Source of the DNA: Parascedosporium putredinis
Taxonomy: Eukaryota > Ascomycota > Sordariomycetes > Microascales > Microascaceae
Direction of reading: 5' to 3'
Assembly: GCA_949357655.1 (NCBI GenBank)
Contig: CASHTG010000008.1
Location: 1 to 64,000 of the forward strand
Length of the DNA: 64,000 nucleotides
Under the pieces are notes generated by a model. That model worked only from the letters and a program-made list of their open reading frames with translations. It did no database searches and was not told where the DNA came from. This document shows positions 23,598 to 35,362 of the stretch, piece by piece (within the stretch, counting starts at the first letter, position 1; every line of letters starts with the position of its first letter). The translations under genes and the position numbers were made by a program.

Positions 23598-26500
23598 TTA
23601 GATGACCAGGAATTTCAGCTTAGAGTCGAGATCCAGATCTTCCTCGTCTGCATTATCCTCATCAGTGGAGTCGGCAGGGCCACCAGTTGGTTCGGCCGTA
23701 GTGTCGTTGTTGTCTTGACCGGCAGGCTGCATGAGATCAAAGTCATTCAAGATGGTGATAGAGTCGGTTGGAATCTTGTCACCAGCTACAACAGGCCCAA
23801 CAATTAAGGCGACAAAGACGACAAGCATGACGAAATATAGGATTGCATAGCGGAAGACACGCCGACGTCTCAGCTTGGTTTGCTTCATTGAATAGATAGG
23901 CGGACGAATTTGACGACTAAATTCTGAAGGTTAGTGGTGACATTCTGAGTGAGGCACTGCCGGAAAACAAGGGTGACAATACCTAGGGAGCAACCAGAAG
24001 AGCATCATTGAATGAACGGTGTCGATCTTGGGAATGAGAATGATTGGTAACATGATGAATAGGAGTATGTGCCCAAGAATGAAGTCAGCAGCAAACATGC
24101 TCAGTTCCGTGATTTTGCATAGGAACTCGCGGGCTGGTTGTGACACTGAGTGCCAGCCCATCGAGTACCACTTTCCGGTCCAGAAAGCAATATTTGCCTG
24201 GTCAGTCTTGAACTCGCGGGTCAGAGTTAAGCTGACTATGAGCTTGAAGACAAATCTTTGAACAGCGACGACCGCAATCATTCCTGACAGGGTCCTGGCA
24301 AAGTTGAAACTTTCTAAGAGAAACATGGCCTCGAAGAAGATTAAGAGCATCACAACAGCTACACCATGGGCAATAGCCGCCAAGACACTCCCAAATTTCT
24401 TGCAACACATGCTGAGAACAGGCCCCATGAAGCAGGCCATGAAGAAGAGAACGGCTAGGGTTCCGGCGTTGATTGCGATCGGGGCGAAAGCAACGATGCC
24501 TAGCCTGAGAAGCGAGCTTGTGGGGCCGGGTGTGTCTTCCTCACTTACACCAGTCTGGGCATTGATGTATAAGTAAGGAATTACGGTTACCGCCACGAGA
24601 AATAGCGGCACCAGGATTTCACCATAAAAGAGGTTGGTAAGGGCGGCTCGTGGAACATCGGCAGAAAGCTTCCCTGACGGATCCCCTAACGTTTTCCTCT
24701 TGTAACCAGTAATTCGGGTTCGCGAGAGACGACAGAACGCAATCCACGACGAAGCATGAGATCTTGAATTTCCTCGGGACAGCCATCGGAGGAAGTCGCG
24801 GTAATCAATGAAAAAGTCGTTCCATGCAAACTGATGAGGGTTAAACAAAAATGGTGAAATGACTAACGCCAAGATTGTGATCCAGAAATATGTTAGCGCT
24901 GCCTGCCACATAGTGACCGTGGCGAAAAGCAGCATCATGAGCAGTCTGGCGCCAAAATATATCGAAGGGCCCGCAAATCTCGAGTACAAGACACCGAACG
25001 GAATACGCGCCGTTGCGAAGCCTCTTCCGGTACCGATATAACGAGCGCCACCGAAGGACAGGTCTTGCTGCACCGAGTTGGCATAGATCTGTGTCACGAA
25101 CACTTCGAAAAAGAGCGAGAACGAAAAATCTGTTTCGCGAGGCGTGTTCCGGCTCTCCAGACTCCGCGTTCCGTAGCTTCTTGGACGACCAGGGGGATGA
25201 AAGCTAGGAAAGCAACAAAAAGATCGAGAAAACACAACGGTAGACCCAGTCGGTCAATGCGTCAGTGTTCGCACAGCCAGTGGGGAGGAGAGCATCAGTG
25301 ATTGGAACGTCTCTGTTATAGTTGCAAGGTATTGTCTCGTGCCGGAGAGAGCCCAAATTCAACAAGGTAATCATGAACATTTGTACCGACAGCATAATGA
25401 ACATGTTATTGATGTGGAAGCCGGCGTGTGCGTAGTAGAATGAAAGGAATCTGTCAAGAGGAAGTTGGGTGCCAAGGTAATAATATTCGCGTGAGAGCAT
25501 CTGTTCTCCCATACCAGTGCCAATCTTGGTCGTGAAGTTAAGGATAGAGCCAAAGCCTAGATCACGACCTTTACCGCACTGGTAATACTCGCAGTGCTTG
25601 ATTCGGCCGCCTCGGAGGACTGCATTCATACCGGCATAGATATCCTCATTGAGGTGAAGACCTTTTGAGCCTTGGAGACACCGCCCCTTGTTGTCATGAA
25701 GATGCCATTTAGGAAATCCGGATGACCATAGTGGAGTTTACCGCCAATTTGGGCGAGTGTGCGCGCAAACAGGGTTCCGAATGTTTGTTCTTTTCCGGCA
25801 GCGACATCGCCGAGGATGCCAATATTCTCCGAGAAAATGTACTCGCGCGCACCAAGGATAGCGACTGGCGCTTTCGCAGGGTTCTTCACGCCTGGGGTAT
25901 ACGGAGACGTGTTATCAACCTTCATTTCCTCGAACTCGGCGAGGACACTTCGGATCTTCAGGCACTCCTCGAGATAGTTGTCTTGGTTGGCGTCGATGAG
26001 TTGAATGTACTCTCCGCGATAGAAAATCAAGGAATGGTTTTGATTGTCAGATTTCCCATCGCCAAGGACAGGATTCCCGGAAAGCTGGATACGGAATTTA
26101 GGTCGTCTCATGCCGTTTTCCATGATTTCAGAATGGCCATCGATTAACGCAGAGTATAAACGAGGCTCTTCTCCTTCCACGAGCGGAGGCTCTTCATCAA
26201 GGTATGCAATTTGGAGGTCAGGATACGCACGAAGCAGGAATTCGGCATTTTCCATCTCTTCCTTTTAAATTTGGCATATCGTTGCATTGAGATAACCAGT
26301 TTAAACTTGCGCCGAGCCATGCGTTCAAGCTCCCTCTCGAGCTTATCCGAGTTCCCCCGAACATCTGAACAACCTCGGGATTTTCAACCCTGTAGAGAAG
26401 CTTGATGGCACGGCTGTAATTCATGAAACCAGACACGGTGCGGTAGAGTGTCTGTGAGCGAAGAGAGGCCCAGATACGAGTGCGGAGCGTGTATTCCGGA

Positions 26501-29455
26501 GCAGAGGACTTGAATCCAATACAATAGAATGGAAGGTCATCGATCTTGCTTTTGGCCGAGTCTTTTTCATTTTTTCGTAGTCCCCATTGAATTGCGACGT
26601 CTCATCCGCAAGGATTTTGGTGTCCTTAACAAAACAATCCCACTCGTGCGGGTGCAATTGCTTCAAGTATTCAAGGAGCGTGACTCTAGAATATGGCTCA
26701 TCCTCACGGATGATTTCACGTAGTGAAAGAAGGATCTTCTCACTGTAGTGAGGGATGAGAACTGTGAATGTTGGCATGTTGTCGACGGGAAGGGGCTCTG
26801 GAATGGGTGTCGAGAGTGACTGAGCAAAGAATGACAGCCGCCGGTCAGCCTCGCTATGTTTGGGAAAGAATTCCGTTTTGAACGAGTGATCCTCTTGAGA
26901 AACGAAGAACGTCGGAGCACGCAATGTCCGCTTTCCTTCTTGCTCCGAGGGGACCTGATGATACAAAAGCTTTTGAACGTGGTCAATAGCCAAAAGGTGC
27001 TCCCGGTACATCGAGATGATGATGGCATTCCATATTTGTGAAATGAGGACCTTCGGCTTGTACTTAATTTCCATGTCCGTCGTTGCTAGCACTTTGGAGT
27101 AGATACGCTTCGGAAGTCGTGCGTATATGTTCCGCCAAGGGGTCCAAATCGATGACCCGAGATAAAATGATCTTGCAAGTGAAAACAGTGTGTTGACCAA
27201 AACATAGAAGAGGTAAGTGTCGAGAAAGAAGAAGAGAAGGTCGGTAAAGGCCATAAGTCCAAGGAGGATCGAGGGCTGGTTACTACACAGCACATTTCCG
27301 AAAAGTTTATCGCCATGACAGTTGATCTTCATGATGGAGAGGTATCGAATAGGGTCCCGGAATGACAACGTCAGGTAGATATAGGCACCACCCAGCTTCG
27401 TTCCGAACACTAGTAGCCAAAGGCCATACGACATGGCCAGGTCATTACCTTTCAAGCGAGGATAGCTTGCAGTAAAGGTTTGACTAGCCACATATCGACG
27501 CGAATTCTTTGTCATATAGCTGCCAAACAGACCACCTAGAGGCATAACGGAGAAGAAAAGGAATGTCGCAACAGCGATGAAGAACTGCACGATACCGAGG
27601 ATTTTCGCTATGTTCTCCTTGAGTATTGGTTCCTTAAAGCCAAATACGTATACACTAGGGGCGACGTTGATGATGAATATGGCGATCAGAAACAACAGTC
27701 TTTTCGTCAAGTGTTGGGCTCCCGCCCAGCGTCGAGGTACGTAGGCCCATTCAGCCAAGGTTGCCAAAATCTGGATGAGTGATGCGATAGCGCCACCGAT
27801 CGCCACGACGGACCATTGTTGTGATGCCGGAGGCTGGTTGTTCTCACGCTGCTTGTACTTGTCTCCGAGGACAACACTTGGGGCATTATGTGAAGTATAA
27901 AACCAAAACATTGTCAAGTGAATGATCCAGATGCGGTTAAAGTTGACGAGAAGATGGAACCATGATCGTGTTTCCTTGTATGTCTTGAAGAAGCACTTCT
28001 TCCAAAAGACGTCTTTCAGCTTCAAATAGCGCTCAGCGGGCGGGATGTCAACCAGCCGCGTCTTGTCTTCCATCACAATGCGTTCAATTCCCTCGGGATA
28101 CCAGAATAGCTGGTTGCAATCATCATATCCAATCGTTTGGTTGTGGTCTCGCTCACGCCGGACATAAACTCCGTCCAGGATCTCGTAGCCTTGATCTCGG
28201 ATATACTGGTAGAGTGGTGTGATGACGTTGTTGAGATACGTGAATTCTTCCACAGGTTCAACGAGGTTCTGACAAGCCGGTGAGTTCAGGTAATCATCGG
28301 CGCATTTAAAGATGAAGCAAAGACACTCGGGCATAAATCGGACTTGGTTGGCTTCTCCCCAGCAAAGAAGGTAAAGGGCAACTTGTCGAACGCGATCATG
28401 CTGAGACATTCGATTCATCCGTGTTTTCCATCTGAATTCGGCGGCTTCCAGACTGTCATCGCCTTCAAGTCCTTGAAGGATTTCAGCTTCAGTCTGGCCC
28501 TCCTCATCATTCTTCTTCTTCTTTTGCGCGACCGCCGCAAGCCTTTTCCCTTCATATTGGCAAAGCCGACAGCGTCATCCAAGTCAAGATGCGCCGCGAA
28601 ATACCACTTTCTATAATTGGCGTTGTCTCCACCGATATAATCGGCATGGAGAGACAATAGGGCTTGGTTTGGGGTCATCCGTGATGCCCGTGAATCGAGA
28701 AGCGTCATAAAATGGTCGTACATGTTCCGCATACTGTCTCGCTGAAAGCCAAATTTCGATGTAAGGTCGATAAAGATATCTTCGATCTCTTCCTTAGACA
28801 GTGGAATCTGGGAGTCTGACGTCCAGGCGGGATAAGGCTCTCGTGATCGTTGTCCTGCAGGCATTGCATTCCCGTAATCCATCCCATAATTGGGGGTAGA
28901 GGCTCCAGAAGATCGGTTGGCGTATGAGATTTGCGATGAAGGTGGCCGATAGCCGCGAGCTCCCATCTGCCCCTCGTTATAGCCATTATAGTTCTCATCG
29001 CCGTGTCCATAATAGTCCATATCGCCACCCCGGGTTGTGAAGTCGCTGAAAGTCTCAGAATCCTCATGTGATGCATGACGGGGGCCGAAGCCCCATAACC
29101 TTGCTGATACTCTCCGTCATTGTAGTTGCCATCGTTATAATACTCGTCTTGATACTGTTCATGCCCATCGTAGTAGCCACCATCTTGATGATATGGGTTG
29201 TTTGGATCCGCGTTGTAATAACCACTGCAAAGAAAAGAAGAAAGAAAAAAGTCAGCATGCTCCTTGCGTTGATCCTTGACAAACTCACGATTCATCGTAA
29301 TATCCATCCCCGCCCTGTTGGCCTTGACTATATCCGTTCGAGTCGTAGTATTGTGGGTCTTGCTGGTGTTGGTAATACTGATCCTGCGGCTGGTCACTTG
29401 GATGGCCATAGCCATCGTCATAGCCTTGGCGGCTATTGCCCGCGTATCCTGACAT
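23598..29455 (-). CDS. FKS1: 1,3-beta-glucan synthase catalytic subunit
   Basis: This is the plasma-membrane enzyme (GT48) that makes the main cell-wall glucan from UDP-glucose. It is regulated by Rho1 and is the target of echinocandins. The predicted length of about 1,910 residues fits the family. The N-terminus (MSGYAGNSRQGYDDG) is Tyr/Gly/Gln-rich. It is followed by FKS1 domain 1 (LCWGEANQVRFMPE), a first membrane group, the large catalytic loop (PTFTVLIPHYSEKILLS; FMNYSRAIKLLYRVENPE; GDVAAGKEQTFGT; GKGRDLGFGS) and a second membrane group. Hot spot 1 is YLTLSFRDP (27,351-27,377) and hot spot 2 is DWVYRCVF (25,228-25,251). Introns lie at 29,225-29,288 and 23,917-23,982. Eight one-base deletions split the frame, near 29,065, 28,522, 26,570, 26,354, 26,263, 25,661, 25,217 and 25,108. 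Nearly all are in homopolymers, and the protein is conserved on either side. Confidence 0.95.
27351..27377 (-). other. FKS1: FKS1 echinocandin hot spot 1, YLTLSFRDP
   Basis: The nine codons read YLTLSFRDP. The usual ascomycete form begins with Phe (yeast F639; FLTLSFKDP in Aspergillus). Tyr at this first position is the state reported for Fusarium and linked to low intrinsic echinocandin susceptibility. The codon is TAC, and no homopolymer lies next to it, so it is unlikely to be an indel artefact. Confidence 0.85.
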
Positions 29456-31394
29456 GTTGAGCTATCACCAAGCTAGTACGCGATCAAGTCAGCCCATTAA
29501 GTACTTCAAAGTAGTCCCATCTCCGCGCCAGTTCCCTGCGGCTAAGAGTAAAACGTACTTGCACAGGCTTTCATCAGCGAATGTCTCGCGTTAAGGCGGT
29601 TCGTAACCTTGATTTGGATTCTTATCGCGCCGCGTTTGGATGCTCGATGCACGTATTTACCATTTAGGTATTCACGACGGGCGGCTTGATTCTCTCGTCG
29701 CAGACAAACGAAAACCTTACTTCACGTATCGCCAAACACTCGTCAAGCGTCTTGATCGATGTCGATCGAGACAGCAACCTCTCACCTTAACAGAGATCAA
29801 GGCCACTCAAAGTCAAGACGACAGAACGCGGCTGGAATGCTGCTCTTGTACCGCACTGTTGGTGTTGCGAAGAAAAGCACCAAAAAGGGCGGAAGAAGAA
29901 ACCCGAAGGCAAGAAGAAGAAAAATGAGCTGAGCAGAGAAGTAAAAAGAAAGCAAGAGAAGGACGCAAGATAAGATGGAGGTACAGAGACCTCAAATTCG
30001 AGCGATCCTCGGAAAAGAAAAAGGAGAAAGGTTTTGCTGAACAAAGCCAACCAAACGAGTGACGAGGCTTTAGTTCTGGTGGGAGCGAGGTTGTTCAGTG
30101 CAAATGGGTTTTCTCAAGATGATCAGGGGGAAGGGTTAAAAGGAGAAAAAGGAGAAGGCCCACCCTGGATGGTTGGGGACACCCGTTTCTCCAAAGTCCG
30201 ATCCATTGCCAAGTCACCCCTGCCTCAAACAGTGTTGCCCAGCTCCGGGAAAAGGAGAAGGGGTGGCTGAGCGTGTGCTCCGCGCCCCACCTGGTTTCCA
30301 GAACGAATGTACCAGTGGCACGCTCACTAATTCAATAGAAAAAGTACCTCCTTCATTGTACCAGTACAAGCCCAGGGGTAGCAGGAGACTTTAATTGGCC
30401 ACGCCCGTCCTGAACAGGTATAACTCAGGAGATGGCACTTGTTCCTAATGGATAAAACATCAACCCGCATCAACCTCCGATGCTGAAAATCATAGGGCAT
30501 ATTACTCGACCTGTTGCGAAGGTGAAGGAACCTCCTCTAATACAGCCCACCTCCATTCTCCTCTTCTCTTGGCGGCCTGATAGATTATGGGGGCCTCCCG
30601 AGTCGTTTCTACCTTTTTCTTATTTTTATTTTTTTTTTATAAACCTGCTTTCGTCCCGTTTTCTCACTTATGGGAAATTTTTCTTAAGGCAATAAATTGC
30701 AGACAATGAGCCTTTGAATAGTTAGGAAGCTTGAGTGAGCCAACCAAGTTGGCGAGGACGGAAGTACATGTACTATGTACTGTGTTGACGTCAGTATTGC
30801 TCAGAAGCAAGGATATGAACCACCAACCCGTCTGCATCGAAACCCAGAAAATCTGGTTTTTGCCACAAGCGGGTGCCGTGCAATTTCACTGTCATATCTC
30901 AAGCAAGAAGTCTCTGAATCTGAGAAGATAAACATTAATACCCCTATATTGCACACGAAGAGTCCTGAAATTCAGTGCGGATTGCTCCTGCCGGGCTACC
31001 GTTATAAATCATATATGCATTGTATTGGCACGCTTTCAATAGAAATGATGCCTCTGATGGCATGATTTTCGGCAGAGGGTCAATTTATTTCCTTTCCTGA
31101 ACAAAGAGATCTTGCGTTGAATCCTCAAGCCGAGATAGTAGGACGAAGAGGAAACGTTCAGAAGCCTAGGGAAGATCTTCGGAAGATTTAGACCTGGAGA
31201 CTTTAGGTTGCCCAGCCAACCGATATCACGGCGATGTCTAACGGCCTGGGGAGCGTACCTGCTCCGTGAATTAATACAATAAGACCACTAAACCCACTTT
31301 CTCGCCAAGTTGCTCTTAACATTTGTTGTCAGTAGTGGTTGTATGGAGCAGCCACTTTCACAAGTAGTACCACCATAATTTTCAGAGCCTGACC
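29456..31394. promoter_or_regulatory. Divergent intergenic region upstream of FKS1 and the SprT-like gene
   Basis: This region of nearly 2 kb has no supported gene. The first part (29,800-30,030) is purine-rich on the plus strand with AAGAAGAAG runs, hence a pyrimidine-rich leader on the FKS1 strand, as is common in highly expressed fungal promoters. It must contain the FKS1 promoter and 5' leader and the promoter of the rightward gene. A short palindromic GTACATGTAC lies near 30,766. Short open frames here lack conserved features. Confidence 0.5.
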
Positions 31395-32684
31395 ATGTCT
31401 GAGCCTTCTCTCGCTCCGCAGAGCCGACAAGGTGTGCGGCTGCGACAGCAGTCGAACACGACCTGAGGTTAGTTGCTCGGCACTTCGAGGGCCCCTAGGC
31501 ACGAATCGACAAGGGAAGCCATCGATGAGACCAGCACTGCCAAACAGTATTCCACAGACAGAGGGCCGACAACATGTCAATCTCCAGGATGACTACATGC
31601 ACAATAATGGAATCTGTCAAAACGAAGAAATAAAGCGCCCAGATTCCGTCAGGAGGCAGCGTTCAGTCCGGGGAGGGGATGAAACGGAAGAAAGCAAAAA
31701 GATCAGTGGCGGGATCCCGGCAATTACAGCAGATGCCAACTTTAGTAACGCCCAACGGAGACAGGAGGGATATCCCGTGGAGCGCGCCATAACCGCAACG
31801 AAGGTGGAGTTGGAGAAGAAACCACCCTTACGCCCGTTTTCTGGAAAAAGGGCGACGATTTGACCCCTCATCTCAAATCATCGCCATCAAAAAGCAACAC
31901 GGAAGGCAGGCATTCAACCAACGCAAACGCGAGGTCGCAGACACGTTCCTTCGAGAATTGGATGCAAGGCTCACGGGAGGACAGCTATTCAAACTGACGG
32001 GGTCAACCGGAGGTATCAAAATCAATTGGACGAATCGACTCACGACGACAGCTGGAAGGGCGAACTGGAAAGAGAGCTCATAAAAACAACGACAGAGCCC
32101 GGTACGGAAGTTCAACACAGCCATTACGCCTCCATAGATTTGGCCGAAAAAGTCATCGATGATGAGCATCGCCTCTTGAATGTTGTCGCTCACGAATTCT
32201 GCCATCTTGCGAACTTTATGATCACTGGCGTCACCAAAAATCCACATGGCAAGGAATTCAAAGTATGGGCTAAGCAATGTTCCGAGGCTTTCTGCAATCG
32301 GGGAATTAATGTCACAACGAAGCATTCCTACGCAATAAATTCCAAGTACATTTGGACTTGCGTCGAATGCAGCCTCGAGTATAAACGGCATTCTAAGAGC
32401 ATCGATCCTCTCCGACATCGATGTGGGACTTGCAAAGGCTACCTACAGCAGACCAAGCCATTGCCAAGGGCGACTCTATCAGAGTATCAACTTTTGTGAG
32501 AGCTGAGATGAAACTAATAAGACAAGAGCGATCCCAGGGGATTTCGCAACGAGAGATCATGAAGGTGGTAGCTGATCGGTGGGCCATTCTGTGCCAAAGA
32601 AAGGAGGAAACCGACAACACGAACCATAGTACGGCTTCGATTACTACCAGTATTGAAAGCGCTTTCAATGCATTGGAGCTATAG
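31395..32684 (+). CDS. SprT-like zinc metalloprotease domain protein with HMG-like tail
   Basis: The domain order is a low-complexity acidic/basic N-terminus and then a SprT-like domain. That domain has an ELDARLTGG helix, INWTNRLTTTAGRANW, and the metal site VAHEFCHLANFM (HExxH at about 32,190). A zinc ribbon follows (CVECSLEYKRHSKSID, then HRCGTCKGYL). A helical HMG-box-like end reads LSEYQLFVRAEMK and GISQREIMKVVADRW. This architecture matches the fungal ACRC/GCNA-like family, relatives of Spartan that act on DNA-protein crosslinks in the nucleus; the function here is inferred. One-base deletions in AAA at 32,069 and TTTT at 32,492 split the frame. The start at 31,395 (MSEPSLAPQ) is tentative, because a frame change or intron must follow within about 80 bases. 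Confidence 0.8.
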
Positions 32685-32834
32685 CATCTACCCTCCTCCC
32701 TGCCACGGTCACTTTAACAGGACAAGAAACGCGCTGAAATTGAGCTACAGCGTTTAAATATGTTCGCATTACTACATGCTAGTGAGTGCATGAGAACCAG
32801 TCTGAAGTGACGCACCCCACATTACGTAGCTTCG

Positions 32835-33577
32835 CTAGGCTGCCTTGAATAGACCCCAATCTTTGACCTTGAAGGTATCCCAAATCCTCCCGGCATACTC
32901 GACGGCATCACCGATGAGGACGCCTTGCTTACCCAGTTCAAGATCCACCTCTTCCTCGGCGTACTCGCCCTTAATATGCGGCACATTTATGGTGATAGCG
33001 ATGTCTGTAGATTCGCGCTCCAGTCGTACTAATGTGAGTATAATCGCTGTAAAATCCGGCACTGATGAGCGCTCAGTTCTGCTGGACTTGGGGGTTTGAG
33101 TGGCAATTAGGGTATAAGCAGGAATATCATTGCTAGTGAGTACTGCTATGTTAGTAGGGGAGGGTTACGTCGGTCGCAGTGGCTTTTTTACGGAAAATTA
33201 CCGTCGATAGGAGAAAAGGGCTTGAGAAGCTTACCCGAGTCTTGAAAACTGCGTTACTGACGAACTCCACACCTTCACCGTTGCGATTTCATCTCCAACG
33301 ATGTCTTCGAGATGTGTTGTCAGGGCGGTTCCATCAACCTCCGGTCCACGTCCTTCAGGCCCCACTCTCTCCGTGATATCAAATATAATCGACGTAAATC
33401 CTTTTCGTCTATCCAAACTTCTTGGTTGTCTGGAACTTGACGGATTTTGCTGGCGGTGGATCAAAACCTCTGCTCTAGGGAAGGAGTAGATAAAGTGACT
33501 CACCTAACATCAACGAAATGCGCGGGGAGATCGCAGACCAGGGCACCTCCGTATAGAGCGGTGAATGAAAACGTGGA
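32835..33577 (-). CDS. MOG1: Ran-GTPase-binding protein Mog1
   Basis: This is a small nuclear protein that binds Ran and promotes nucleotide release, supporting nuclear protein import. The start MSTFSFTALYGGALVCDLP at 33,577 is family-typical. It continues with LPDNQEVW, GFTSIIFDITERVG, LTTHLEDIVGDE, NDIPAYTLIATQTP, IILTLVRLERESTDI and NVPHIKGEY, and ends KVKDWGLFKAA. GT-AG introns separate VDVR from the second exon and the VTQFSRL region from NDIPAY. A one-base deletion in the TTTT at 33,402-33,405 (plus strand) shifts the frame between DEK and GFTS. The gene is convergent with the SprT-like gene, with 150 bases between the stops. Confidence 0.88.
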
Positions 33578-34472
33578 CATATTTGCCAGAGTAAGGTTGC
33601 GTAGTTAAAAGAGGGATGTGAGCTGGCAAGAATGAAGAAGCCTTGGAGCAAGGTTTGAGGGGTCAAGTCCATCCGACCCTTGGGCCTATTAGTTATAGAT
33701 GGATGTGCTCTGTGACGTAGCCGAGCTCTCCCTCATCCCACCCCGCCCTTCCAGGATACCCAAAAACCTTTTTTAAGAAGATATTATATATAATGATATA
33801 ATTTATAATTATACTACATTATAGTCTTTTCAAAACATAAAGTATAAATTTGATTTCAAAATAGATATATGATTTTGATTTTGAAATTTGATCTAAATAG
33901 AAATTTATTTATATTTTTAACAGTTTTAGTATTATAAATCAAGTAGAATATACAAGTATATAGCTATATTATATAAGCCTACATGACTTCACCAACGCAT
34001 CTTAGCACTTTGACATATGTAGAAATTCAAATGCTAAGCAGCCTGAATTTTCTGCCAATACCTTTATTCTTATATTTACGACTATTCCTTGGGTGTTTGC
34101 GCTTCGCCGCCGCTGGGCAAGTAATAAATACAGTGTGGCCGTGTTTGGGGAAAAATATCATTTGGCAAAAATTAAAATTTCGAACCACGAGGTTCTGTTT
34201 TTCCCAAAGATTTTCCGAATGGAGTAATTTGGGCCATTGCTACGGTCACATCTGGTAAAAGGCAAGAGGTGAGTTCGCTAGAAGGTCCCACTCCATGACA
34301 ATGAGCCCCAAGTTTAAGACTATAAAGCCAAGTTGGTGACTGTGAAGCTGAGTCATCTTGCCTCCGAGGTGGGGTTCTGATTATGGTGCCAATCCCTTGC
34401 CTGATGCTTCCAAAACCTCCCCTTGCCTCACGACCGACAGCAACCAGTTACTTACGATCTTGAAACGGACTT
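33578..34472. other. Divergent intergenic region with an AT-rich patch
   Basis: An AT-rich patch at 33,770-33,980 contains poly-A/T and ATAT runs but keeps TG and CA steps, so it is not RIP-type. The rest holds the promoters of MOG1 and the HIT gene. No gene was recognised. Confidence 0.5.
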
Positions 34473-35183
34473 ATGAAAATGACTTCGTGCATCTTCTGTC
34501 GCATTATCAAGGGTGCGTCTATTTACTTAGTGGGTTTGGACAGAGAAATAACCTTCAGTATAGGCGAGATCCCTTGTTTCAAGCTCTTTGAGAGTGAAAA
34601 AACCTTGGCGTTCATGGATATAAATCCATTAAGTCGCGGGCACGCGGTCAGTGAAAGCCAGAAGACTTGGGATTGATCGCTATTTGCCGATGCTGATACC
34701 AATGTGCTAGCTTGTGATCCCTAAGTACCATGGCGCGAAGCTCGGCGACATCCCAGATGATCACCTCAGCGAAATTCTGGTGTGTTTTTACTTGGTGTCC
34801 GCCTCACCTCTCCTCTAGCTTCTAACGAGATCTCGATGGCAGCCGGTCGTTAAAAAGCTGGCTGTAGCTACTGAGGCTATCGACTTTAATGTGTTGCAGA
34901 ATAATGGCTCGATTGCACATCAGCAGGTTCATCACGTAAGTACGCGCGGTGACACAATGACTGGCCGCTCGCACTGACCTCATGTTCGCACACCAAGGTC
35001 CACTTTCACATGGTATGTCTGTCTCTGCTAGATTCTGTGCCTGGCGCGGGTTTTGCTAATTAGATGGCACACCAGATCCCGAAGCCGAGTATTGAAGAGG
35101 GACTTGGCATTTCTTGGCCTGCGCAGGCAACAGACATGGATAAGTTGAAAGCTCTTTTCGAGCATCTCAAGTCCAAGATGTAA
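34473..35183 (+). CDS. HNT1: HIT-family nucleotide hydrolase (Hint/HNT1-like)
   Basis: Histidine-triad proteins hydrolyse purine nucleoside phosphoramidates such as AMP-lysine. The sequence gives CIFCRIIKG, then EIPCFKLFESEKTLAFMD and NPLSRGHA. A second block has LVIPKYHGAKL, IPDDHL and FNVLQNNGSIAHQ. The triad itself, HVHFHM, is assembled across introns, followed by IPKPSIEEGLGISW and the end HLKSKM. GT-AG introns lie at 34,513-34,563, after HGHA, after EILP, after QVHH and after FHM, giving an unusually dense exon structure for a short protein. The first intron is 51 bases, in frame and without a stop. The start MKMTSC at 34,473 precedes the conserved CIFC motif directly. Confidence 0.88.
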
Positions 35184-35325
35184 CGGTTTGAGATATCCGT
35201 CTAAGTTATACCTGAGATAAAGAATACATCCGATGTGTTCAACTTCTGCTAGACTCTCTCTCGCAAGCAAAAACACGAGTCCTCTAGACGAAGAATTCTT
35301 GTACATGATAGACGGTAAAGCCCCC

Positions 35326-35343
35326 AAAAAAAAAAAAAAAAAA
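35326..35343. repeat. Poly-A tract
   Basis: About 18 adenines followed by AAGAAG lie between the convergent HIT and CRAL-TRIO genes. Such a tract is a likely place for length errors in the sequence. Confidence 0.8.
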
Positions 35344-35362
35344 GAAGAAAAAGCATACTGCG

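Noticed and set aside
28344..28616. Plus-strand open frame of 90 codons opposite FKS1
   Set aside because: It is a shadow of the FKS1 coding frame, which is strongly conserved on the minus strand.
29640..30270. Open frames in the region upstream of FKS1 on both strands
   Set aside because: They are Lys/Glu/Arg-rich or Phe/Ser-rich products of purine tracts, with no conserved motif.
33770..33980. Second RIP block
   Set aside because: AT-rich but it keeps TG and CA steps, and it is only about 200 bases long.
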